Assembly (NCBI RefSeq): GCF_016107525.1
Contig: NZ_JABASR010000017.1
Span: 20,175 to 84,174, forward strand
Origin: Psychrobacter aquimaris
GTDB lineage: Bacteria; Pseudomonadota; Gammaproteobacteria; Pseudomonadales; Moraxellaceae
Direction: 5' to 3'
Length of the DNA stretch: 64,000 nucleotides
Shown piece by piece: positions 51,836 to 58,910 of this stretch. Numbering within the stretch: position 1 is the first letter of the stretch; every line of letters begins with the position of its first letter. The translations under genes were made by a program, and so were the position numbers. The notes beneath the pieces were generated by a model. The model searched no databases. It was not told where the DNA came from and was given only the letters and a program-made list of their open reading frames with translations.

Positions 51836-53361
51836 TGAGTACAGCTACTACTGATAACAATGCCACCCGTGAACACGCCGTGCGTAAAGAGCTTTTCGTT
51901 GATGGTTATGAAGTGGTCATTGGCATCGAAATTCACTGCCAATTGAACACTGAAAGTAAGATTTTCTCCAGTGCACCGACTGATTTTGGTCATGAGCCAA
52001 ACAGCCAAGCCAGTATCGTCGATTTGGGTTTGCCCGGTGTTTTGCCAGTTCTGAATGCTGGCGTGGTCGATCGTGCCCTAAAATTCGGCATCGGTGTCAA
52101 TGCTGAGCTGGGTCTGTTTAATACGTTTGATCGTAAAAACTATTTCTATCCTGACTTGCCTAAAGGCTATCAAATCACCCAAATGGCCAATCCTATCGTT
52201 GGTGAAGGCTATATCGATGTCGTGGTCAATGAAGGTGAAAAGAACGAATATCCAAAACGTATGGGTATCACCCGCGCGCATTTAGAAGAAGATGCGGGTA
52301 AATCCGTACATGATGCCGTCGATGGTATGACTGGTGTCGATTTGAACCGTGCTGGTACGCCACTCATCGAAATCGTCTCTGAGCCTGATATGCGCTCAGC
52401 TCATGAAGCGCTTGCCTATATCAAAGCCATTCATCAGCTGGTCACTTGGCTAGGTATCTCAGACGCTGTGATGGCTGAAGGCTCATTCCGCTGTGACTGT
52501 AACGTTTCTATACGTAAGCCTGGTACTGAACTTGGTACGCGTACTGAGCTAAAAAACTTAAACTCGTTCCGCTTTATCGAACGTGCTATCAATCGCGAAA
52601 TTGAGCGTCAAATCGATATTTTAGAGGACGGCGGACAAGTTGTCCAAGCCACGATGCTGTATGACCCAGAGCGCGACGAAACTCGTACCATGCGTACCAA
52701 AGAAGACGCCAACGACTATCGCTACTTCCCTGATCCTGACTTGCTACCAGTGCGTATCGAGCAGCATACCGTTGATAGCATTCGTGCGGCTATGCCCGAG
52801 CTACCGGTTGCTCGTCGCACCCGTTTTGAAGAAGCCCTTGGTCTATCAGAGTACGATGCTCGCATCCTAACGGGTAGTCGTCAAATTGCCGATTATTTCG
52901 AAGATGTCGTTGCAGAAATTGGTCAGCAAGATGCCAAAATGGCTGGCAACTGGGTCATGGGCGACTTACTCGGCGCACTGAACAAAGACGACAAAGACAT
53001 CATCGACTCCCCTATCAGCGCCAAGCAGTTGGCTGGCATGCTAGCACGTATTAAAGACGATACGCTATCTGGCAAACTGGCTAAGAAAGTCTTTAGCGCG
53101 CTCTATGAGCGTGAAGGCGGCGATGCTGATGATGCCGCTGACAAAATCATTGAAGAAAAAGGTCTTAAGCAAGAAACCGATACAGGCGCTATCAAAGCCA
53201 TCGTTGAAGACGTCATTGCGAAAAACCAAGCGATGGTAGATGAGTATCGCGGCGGTAAAGAAAAAGCCTTTAACGGTCTAGTCGGGCAAGTCATGAAAGC
53301 CAGTCGTGGTAGTGCTAACCCGCAGCAAGTCAACCAAATCCTAAAAGAGCTACTAGGTTAA
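51835..53361 (+). CDS. gatB: Asp/Glu-tRNA amidotransferase subunit B
   Basis: 508 aa. The kinase-amidotransferase core includes [26 protein letters not shown] and [16 protein letters not shown]. The C-terminal helical YqeY-like tail binds tRNA. Its ATG overlaps the gatA stop by one base (TAATG). Confidence 0.97.
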   Translation: MSTATTDNNATREHAVRKELFVDGYEVVIGIEIHCQLNTESKIFSSAPTDFGHEPNSQASIVDLGLPGVLPVLNAGVVDRALKFGIGVNAELGLFNTFDRKNYFYPDLPKGYQITQMANPIVGEGYIDVVVNEGEKNEYPKRMGITRAHLEEDAGKSVHDAVDGMTGVDLNRAGTPLIEIVSEPDMRSAHEALAYIKAIHQLVTWLGISDAVMAEGSFRCDCNVSIRKPGTELGTRTELKNLNSFRFIERAINREIERQIDILEDGGQVVQATMLYDPERDETRTMRTKEDANDYRYFPDPDLLPVRIEQHTVDSIRAAMPELPVARRTRFEEALGLSEYDARILTGSRQIADYFEDVVAEIGQQDAKMAGNWVMGDLLGALNKDDKDIIDSPISAKQLAGMLARIKDDTLSGKLAKKVFSALYEREGGDADDAADKIIEEKGLKQETDTGAIKAIVEDVIAKNQAMVDEYRGGKEKAFNGLVGQVMKASRGSANPQQVNQILKELLG

Positions 53362-53436
53362 GGGTAATTGCTGATTGGTTATACTGACTATGATACGTAA
53401 ATTGGGGTTATAGATTTTGGCTAAAATAAATAGCTC

Positions 53437-53464
53437 TTGCAATATGCATAATTTTGCGTAAAAT
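53437..53464 (+). promoter_or_regulatory. Promoter of tRNA-Pro
   Basis: TTGCAA (53437-53442), a 16-nt spacer and TAAAAT (53459-53464); the tRNA begins 12 nt after the -10 box. Confidence 0.65.
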
Positions 53465-53475
53465 AGTCAGTCATT

Positions 53476-53552
53476 CGGGGCGTAGCGCAGTCTGGTAGCG
53501 CACTACACTGGGGGTGTAGTGGTCGCAGGTTCAAATCCTGCCGTTCCGACCA
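53476..53552 (+). tRNA. tRNA-Pro (anticodon GGG)
   Basis: 77 nt including encoded CCA. Acceptor stem CGGGGCG/CGTTCCG (two G-U pairs), anticodon stem CTACA/TGTAG with loop CTGGGGG giving anticodon GGG, and T-loop GGTTCAAATCC. Its 3' half is the probable attachment site of the adjacent integrative element. Confidence 0.96.
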
Positions 53553-53574
53553 AACATTAAAATTAAGAACATAT

Positions 53575-53611
53575 AAGGCGGGCATCTAATCGATGCTCGC
53601 CTTTTATTTTG
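53575..53611 (+). terminator. Terminator after tRNA-Pro
   Basis: A 12-bp stem AAGGCGGGCATC / GATGCTCGCCTT (one G-T) with a TAAT-type loop, followed by TTATTTT. It lies just inside the island side of the junction. Confidence 0.8.
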
Positions 53612-53687
53612 GGCGCTCAGAGGCTTTCTGCTGTGTTTGGTAATCTAGTAGCATCTATGGCAATCTATCAATAAGTCCGGTACTATT

Positions 53688-53724
53688 AACGGTATAAATT
53701 ATACCGTTATGAGAATATACCGTT
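53688..53724 (+). promoter_or_regulatory. ATACCGTT operator cluster at the integrase start
   Basis: An inverted repeat with arms AACGGTAT (53688-53695) and ATACCGTT (53701-53708), then a direct copy ATACCGTT (53717-53724) that abuts the integrase ATG. The two direct copies are 16 bp apart and both continue as ATG. Binding there would block translation start or transcription of int. Confidence 0.6.
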
Positions 53725-54963
53725 ATGGCTCTTACCGATACTCAGATCAGACGTCTTAAGCCTACAGCTAAATGTACTCCATCACGACCTGACAAATATA
53801 GTGACGCTCATAACCTACGTTTATGGGTACGCCATACAGGTAATAAGGTATGGGTAAGTGATTATAAATATAATAATAAACCTCAAAGTCTTACTATTGG
53901 TAAATACCCAGCAATGAGCCTTGCCGACGCTCGCCAACGGCACAGTGAACTAAAGGCTCTTCTTGAACAAGGCATCGACCCCAAACAAGCCAAAAAGCAA
54001 CAGAAAGCCGAACGTGACGGCTCAAAGGCATTCGATGTTATTGCTCAACGTTGGCACGATGAGCGCAAAGCTCATATTGCAGCCACTACTCATAGTCGTG
54101 ACTATTCACAATACCAGCGGGATATTAAGCCTGTTATTGGACAAATGAATATGGACGATATAACTGCGCCTGATATTTTGGCTATTGGTAGAGCTATCGA
54201 AGCACGAGGCGCTACTGATATGGCAAGACGAGCAATACGTCAAACAGGACAGATATTCAAGCAAGCCATACGTGAAGGATTAGTAACTCACAATCCAGCC
54301 AATGATCTAACTGAAGCTTTGAAACCTCATAAGGTGAAGCATCATAGTCGTATATCTAGCCAACAACTGCCTAAACTGCTGAAAGATATAGATGCTTATG
54401 ATGGAGATATATTGGTAAAGATAGGCTTATGGTTTATGTGCTACACGTTTGTACGTACTCAAGAGCTTAGGTTTATGGAATGGTCAGAGATAGATTATCA
54501 AGCCAATGTATGGCGTATACCAGCCGACAAAATGAAAATGGACAGACCGCACCTAGTGCCACTGGCACCACAAGCCATAGCACTACTTCAAACTATTAAA
54601 GACTTAGGCTTTTCTGATCAATATGTATTCTTTAATCCTACTACCCGTAAGCCTTATAGTACCAATGCTTTTATTACGGCCCTATGGCGCTTAGGGTATA
54701 AAGGACGCATGACAGGTCATGGCTTCCGAGGGCTTGCCAGTACAACACTACATGAACAAGGCTTTATGCATGAAGCTATAGAGCTACAGCTTGCACATGA
54801 AAAAGAAAATAAGATAAGCAAAGCCTATAACGGTGCTCAACATTTACCCTATCGTACTGACATGATGCACCAGTGGGCAAATTTCATTGATGACGCTTAT
54901 GCTGGCAAATTGGATAACGTGATACATGCCAACTTCAAGCCATTATCTGTAAAACATGGGTGA
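53725..54963 (+). CDS. int: P4-type tyrosine recombinase (integrase)
   Basis: 412 aa. An N-terminal arm-binding DUF4102 domain (LTDTQIRRLKPTAK, then KPQSLTIGKYPAMSLADAR) precedes a SAM-like core-binding domain and the catalytic domain. Catalytic residues: Arg of TFVRTQELRFMEW (about residue 246), His and Arg of GHGFRGLAST (about 333), His of LAHEKENKISKAYN and its Tyr. It inserts and excises the island at tRNA-Pro. No clear ribosome-binding site is present, because an operator-like box occupies that place. Confidence 0.95.
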   Translation: MALTDTQIRRLKPTAKCTPSRPDKYSDAHNLRLWVRHTGNKVWVSDYKYNNKPQSLTIGKYPAMSLADARQRHSELKALLEQGIDPKQAKKQQKAERDGSKAFDVIAQRWHDERKAHIAATTHSRDYSQYQRDIKPVIGQMNMDDITAPDILAIGRAIEARGATDMARRAIRQTGQIFKQAIREGLVTHNPANDLTEALKPHKVKHHSRISSQQLPKLLKDIDAYDGDILVKIGLWFMCYTFVRTQELRFMEWSEIDYQANVWRIPADKMKMDRPHLVPLAPQAIALLQTIKDLGFSDQYVFFNPTTRKPYSTNAFITALWRLGYKGRMTGHGFRGLASTTLHEQGFMHEAIELQLAHEKENKISKAYNGAQHLPYRTDMMHQWANFIDDAYAGKLDNVIHANFKPLSVKHG

Positions 54964-55275
54964 TAAAACCCTATTTATATTGGCATATACAAGCGCTACC
55001 CCTGCCCGCGCATTGGCAGAACACGCTAATTTGCTAATTATTTTATCAATCTCATACAAGTAAAGGGTTTCAAGCTTCGCACCCCTTTGCTAAGTCATGC
55101 TAACTTTGCTAACTATCATCTAATTTTGATAGAAAACTGGCGATAATTGATTAAAAAGTGGACAAAATCAGCTTTTACAACTTGCTAAGACTAGGAGTAG
55201 CTACCGAAAATCACGGCACACGCACCTAAAGCTGTGATACGTCTTAGTCCTTATTTATCTTGACTGGGTGCATGG
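54964..55275. other. Island intergenic region with a GCTAA cluster
   Basis: A 312-nt gap carrying six GCTAA motifs (55025, 55032, 55089, 55099, 55107, 55183), four of them TTGCTAA, in 163 bp. It may be a replication origin or regulator-binding region. A TCACGGC/GCTGTGA imperfect palindrome lies at about 55212-55240. No gene was found. Confidence 0.4.
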
Positions 55276-56424
55276 GTGCAAATTGTGAATAACAACAAAA
55301 GACAAAGGCAATCCTTGCCAGATTTTATGCGCTTGCTAAACCACAGCGACCTAATTCCAATTGATACGGCAATGGATGAACTTAGTAACTATCATAATCG
55401 TGAATTTACCTTGTCCGATATCCAACGATTAGCTACTGCTGGTAATTCAATAACCCCAATTTTTCACTATACGGGTAAGGCAACCATATTTAATCCTCAA
55501 GCCCTAGCTACTACCGATATGCTAGATCACTATAATGGCTATATACCTGATGATAAGTATCATCAATACTTCAAAATATGGATGCGCTCCCCACAAGTAA
55601 TATGTGATATAGATGGGTGGTATGGCGTAGATTTTCGTGCTTTCTTAGGTTTAGACCTTGGATATCTTGTTAATTTTAACGAGTACCGTAGCAATCCTAG
55701 TATAAAGATATCACCTAAAGCTATTATAGAAGCGACTCATATTTACAATGGTAGTATTCAGCATAGCTCTGAGGCGTGCTTCCCAGTACCAACATACCCA
55801 TCTAACCAAAATCAAATACACCCAATCCAAGCCAAACCTGCCCATTTAGATATCGGTCTCTATGACTGGCATATACCGTTACGTCAAATTGAGCAGTTAC
55901 ACCCTGACTATCAAATCATCTACCAAGTAAGTAAAAAGTATTACACGCTTAGCAATCAGGCTAATGGATATAAACCAAAATCAGTTGAGATAAGCGAGCT
56001 AGACAGCCGCTTCTATCATTTAGCCAGCACAGACTTCGCTCCGCTAGCTATTCAACTATTGGCAAAGAAAACTACGACTGACAAATCCATCAAGACTCAC
56101 ACACCTATCAAAAATGACAAACTCATCACAACTGATGTAGGGCACAACAGGGCAGTAGACGACAAACGCCAGCAAGTTAGAGAGCTAGCCCAAAAGATAT
56201 GGGATCATGACGACCCTGAAAAGATAATAAGAACAGGTGACATGGTGTACATCATTAAAAAGCTACTTCCAGAATTCAACCTACCTCTAGATAGAAGCAT
56301 CAGAGATTATCTTAAAGGCTGTGCTCCTGAGTATGCTATGAAAAAGGGAGCAGACAGCATTCAAAATGAATCGTATAAAAAAAGACATAAGAATTCCATT
56401 ATCGCTAAATACGCAAAACGATAG
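55276..56424 (+). CDS. Island protein of unknown function, 382 aa
   Basis: Starts at a GTG (55276) or a second GTG three codons later. I do not recognise the family. The N-terminal 70 residues contain a winged-helix-like phrase (REFTLSDIQRLATAGNSI), and the C-terminal 90 are charged and helical (VRELAQKIWDHDDPEKI, LDRSIRDYLKGCAPEY), resembling a DNA-binding or regulatory tail. No signal peptide or membrane segment. It lies between the integrase and AlpA; an operator-like array follows. A control or replication-accessory role is only an inference. Confidence 0.75.
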   Translation: MQIVNNNKRQRQSLPDFMRLLNHSDLIPIDTAMDELSNYHNREFTLSDIQRLATAGNSITPIFHYTGKATIFNPQALATTDMLDHYNGYIPDDKYHQYFKIWMRSPQVICDIDGWYGVDFRAFLGLDLGYLVNFNEYRSNPSIKISPKAIIEATHIYNGSIQHSSEACFPVPTYPSNQNQIHPIQAKPAHLDIGLYDWHIPLRQIEQLHPDYQIIYQVSKKYYTLSNQANGYKPKSVEISELDSRFYHLASTDFAPLAIQLLAKKTTTDKSIKTHTPIKNDKLITTDVGHNRAVDDKRQQVRELAQKIWDHDDPEKIIRTGDMVYIIKKLLPEFNLPLDRSIRDYLKGCAPEYAMKKGADSIQNESYKKRHKNSIIAKYAKR

Positions 56425-56481
56425 TTTTATACCGTTTTGCATATTTAATATACCGTTCTGCCTAATTCATCATCGTTTTGC
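56413..56481 (+). promoter_or_regulatory. Phased operator array upstream of alpA
   Basis: ATACCGTTTTGC (from 56429) and ATACCGTTCTGC (from 56450), then ATCGTTTTGC (from 56472), are spaced 21 and 20 bp, about two helical turns. GCAAAACGAT (56413-56422) is the exact reverse complement of the third. The ATACCGTT core is the same as at the integrase. Confidence 0.6.
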
Positions 56482-56587
56482 TAATTTTTTACCAGCTCAT
56501 ATTCATTCATCATTACCTTAACGCATAGCAGTCTACGACCATATCAGTAGATTGCACAGCGTAATAATCAATCAATTATTATAGGTA

Positions 56588-56932
56588 ATGACTATGAACA
56601 CACAACAGCAATCAACTACCAATACACTACCGCCTGCTGTCATCATACCAGCACCCGCATTGCAGCCAATCACTACTACCCTATCAACTAATCCAATCAG
56701 TCTACCGTTAGACGGCTATAGCCGTGCCAGCCAACTCATGCCTTTTTTACCTATTGGTTTATCGACGCTATGGAAGTGGGCAAAAAATGGTAGCTTCCCT
56801 GCCCCTGTCAAACTCTCAAGCACTGTTACTGCATGGCGCAATCAAGACGTGCATCAATGGTTTAAAGACCAATACACGCCTATCAACATGCCCGCCTCAA
56901 ATGACGATCATAACAATGGCGGGGTAGCTTAA
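56588..56932 (+). CDS. AlpA-family transcriptional regulator
   Basis: 114 aa. After a polar Pro/Thr-rich tail of 42 residues, the MerR-like helix-turn-helix of AlpA proteins is clear: GYSRASQLMPFLPIGLSTLW, then KNGSFPAPVKLSSTVTAWR and QDVHQWF. AlpA of CP4-57 activates the integrase gene; here ATACCGTT boxes lie at both int and this gene. ATG at 56594 has better spacing to AGGT than ATG at 56588. One nt separates it from the next gene. Confidence 0.88.
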   Translation: MTMNTQQQSTTNTLPPAVIIPAPALQPITTTLSTNPISLPLDGYSRASQLMPFLPIGLSTLWKWAKNGSFPAPVKLSSTVTAWRNQDVHQWFKDQYTPINMPASNDDHNNGGVA

Positions 56933-56933
56933 G

Positions 56934-58106
56934 ATGACTCATAACACCAGTATTATCACTAAACCTGACGACGCCCATAATCATGAATATATAGTCCTAG
57001 GTAGAAGCTTAGCAGGTAAATACGTCAACATAGGCTATACACCATCTAAGTCCGTCATGAGCAACCGTCACTATTGGTATAAAGTATTAACAGATCACTA
57101 TATCGATCCAGTCAATGATTATCTTGGACAGTCAAACGACACATTGGAAGCTACCTTATTGGTTGCTAATACGGTCGCATCAAACGAAATATTCAATAAC
57201 ACTTTGCACCATAGTGCGAGCTTCAAATACCAGCCAGCTAACGACCCCAAAAGATTCTATGCGCCTGATCATGCAAAACGATGGCCTATCTACTCAACTT
57301 CACAAACTCATTTTAATCAAGTTACTGAGTTAGATCAGCTTATTCTTGACCCCGACAGCACTGAAGCTCATATAAAATATGGTAAGCAACGTTGGCATAG
57401 TCACTTAGTAACGGTATTTACTCAAAGCCGTCAACATCATGTTTTTGCTTGCAACGCTTATAGCAGCCTTGGATTAATAGAGTCTTATATCAAAGAGTGG
57501 GGCAAACGCCCTGACCCAATTTTATGGATTATGCTCAGTACTAAAGAGAACGCACCACATTTAGCAATCATTAAAGAGCTATTAGATCCACAAGGTCAAG
57601 TTACCTATGGTCATCTTGCACGCTTCATCAATCCGCCTAGTACAATCAATAACACGCGCCAGCAAAACCTTGATACGAAGCAATTAGGTTATACCAAACT
57701 GCCTTTCGTACTTATGCTAATGATTGGTATCTTATTGTTGGGCTTGTCATCTTGTCATGGGCTAGCGTATACTACAAATCTCTCAAAAAACGTTAGCGGA
57801 CAAGCCAGCCGTAACCTATTGGCTTTTTTTGTGCCTGTTATTGATACGGACTCTCAATCCCTATCAAAATATACCGGCACAGCTCCAGAAGCACATATAA
57901 GTGCAACAAGGGAGCACTCCCTCATATCTATGGCAAACCATTTGCCAACCAGCTATGACGGGTTGACGCTGCAAAATATAATAGCCGAAAGGCGAATATG
58001 CAGGGCGGTTACTAACGTTACCGAGAGTAAGACCCGTCACCCTATACCTTCATCGTATAGCGTGGCATCAACTCAAAAAACGTTAGGAGATAGCTATCAT
58101 GGCTAA
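56934..58106 (+). CDS. Island protein with membrane segment and Ash-like C-terminus
   Basis: 390 aa. Three parts: a soluble N-terminal region (residues 1-250, unknown, includes a WSHLVTVFTQ-like stretch RWHSHLVTVFTQS), a membrane helix (LPFVLMLMIGILLLGLSSC, about 255-273), and a C-terminal part (SKNVSGQASRNLLAFFVPVI to the end). From memory, the last part resembles the Ash family of P4-like elements. An intrinsic-terminator hairpin lies within it (57802-57830). The stop overlaps the next start by 8 nt. The N- and C-terminal parts may represent separate coding functions. Confidence 0.65.
   Translation: MTHNTSIITKPDDAHNHEYIVLGRSLAGKYVNIGYTPSKSVMSNRHYWYKVLTDHYIDPVNDYLGQSNDTLEATLLVANTVASNEIFNNTLHHSASFKYQPANDPKRFYAPDHAKRWPIYSTSQTHFNQVTELDQLILDPDSTEAHIKYGKQRWHSHLVTVFTQSRQHHVFACNAYSSLGLIESYIKEWGKRPDPILWIMLSTKENAPHLAIIKELLDPQGQVTYGHLARFINPPSTINNTRQQNLDTKQLGYTKLPFVLMLMIGILLLGLSSCHGLAYTTNLSKNVSGQASRNLLAFFVPVIDTDSQSLSKYTGTAPEAHISATREHSLISMANHLPTSYDGLTLQNIIAERRICRAVTNVTESKTRHPIPSSYSVASTQKTLGDSYHG
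57802..57830 (+). terminator. Terminator-like hairpin inside the 390-aa ORF
   Basis: AAGCCA (57802-57807) and TGGCTT (57820-57825) form a stem, with a run of seven T (57824-57830) at its 3' edge. Early termination inside leader ORFs is the way P4 immunity controls its replication genes, and the position before the replication protein fits. Confidence 0.5.
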
Positions 58107-58755
58107 ATCAAACTATCAGTTCGCCAGTGACATTCACACATCCGTTGGCAACTCGAACCTAGTACCATTTCCAAATGAAAAGACTGCCAAAAATACACAA
58201 GCTTCTCAGCCTACGGATTCATTGAGCGCGCAAGACCTTGCATTGCAGCTTGAAGACACGCTTAGCTTGCACATGCATCATACTGATTGGTTAAACAGCT
58301 TGTACGAAGCCATACGCCAACTGTCTGGTATTAAAAACTATCCGTTTGGCATGGTTACTGACTTAATCAGTATTAGCCAGCACTTGGTTATGAACTTCAA
58401 CGCTGACGCTAGCGACGCATTGGAGCAACTAAGGGCTGATAAGCAAGTAGTAAACCCACCAAACACCGATAAAAAAACATCTGTTACCATCACAAACCCT
58501 GCTAAGTCTGTAGCTCCAATGAGTGCCCAAAACCTTGCATTGCAGCTCGAAGACACGCTTAGCTTACACATGCATCATACCGATTGGTTAAACAGTTTGT
58601 ATGAAGCAATACGTCAACTATCCAGTATTAAAAACTATCCGTTTGGCATGGTCACTGACCTCATCAGTATCAGCCAGCACTTAGTCACGAACTTTAATGC
58701 TGACGCCAGCGACGCATTGGAGCAGCTAAGAGCTGATAAGCAGGTGGCCAAATGA
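58099..58755 (+). CDS. Island protein built of two near-identical 75-aa repeats
   Basis: 218 aa. Residues 43-117 and 142-216 differ at three positions only. Each unit is predicted helical with a His-rich phrase (LHMHHTDWLNSLYEA) and an acidic end (ADASDALEQLRADKQV). A 24-residue linker joins them. No known family. It starts 8 nt inside the previous gene and ends in an ATGA overlap with the next, so it is part of one coupled message. Confidence 0.8.
   Translation: MAKSNYQFASDIHTSVGNSNLVPFPNEKTAKNTQASQPTDSLSAQDLALQLEDTLSLHMHHTDWLNSLYEAIRQLSGIKNYPFGMVTDLISISQHLVMNFNADASDALEQLRADKQVVNPPNTDKKTSVTITNPAKSVAPMSAQNLALQLEDTLSLHMHHTDWLNSLYEAIRQLSSIKNYPFGMVTDLISISQHLVTNFNADASDALEQLRADKQVAK
58225..58749 (+). 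repeat. Internal gene duplication, 297-bp period
   Basis: The two 225-bp copies start at about 58225 and 58522. They differ at roughly two dozen synonymous positions but only three amino acids, so the duplication is not recent and both copies appear constrained. Confidence 0.9.
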
Positions 58756-58910
58756 GCCATCCAATAGACATTAGTCCTTTTCAGCGTGTGCTAAGCGGTG
58801 ACTACATCAAATACTATGCCGTCAATAGCACAAGTTGTCCTGTAACCTCGTTTGGAATAACTCGTAAGCCCCTTACCCTGCTTGAAGTAAAAGGGGGTAG
58901 CCATGAGTAA
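58752..58910 (+). CDS. Small 52-aa island protein
   Basis: ATG overlaps the preceding stop (ATGA) and the TAA lies 8 nt inside the next gene, so the frame exactly bridges two genes. The protein starts MSHPIDISPFQRVLSGDYIK and ends LLEVKGGSHE. No family recognised. The AAGGGGG in its last codons serves as the ribosome-binding site of the DUF3987 gene. Nested placement makes a real gene likely. Confidence 0.6.
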   Translation: MSHPIDISPFQRVLSGDYIKYYAVNSTSCPVTSFGITRKPLTLLEVKGGSHE

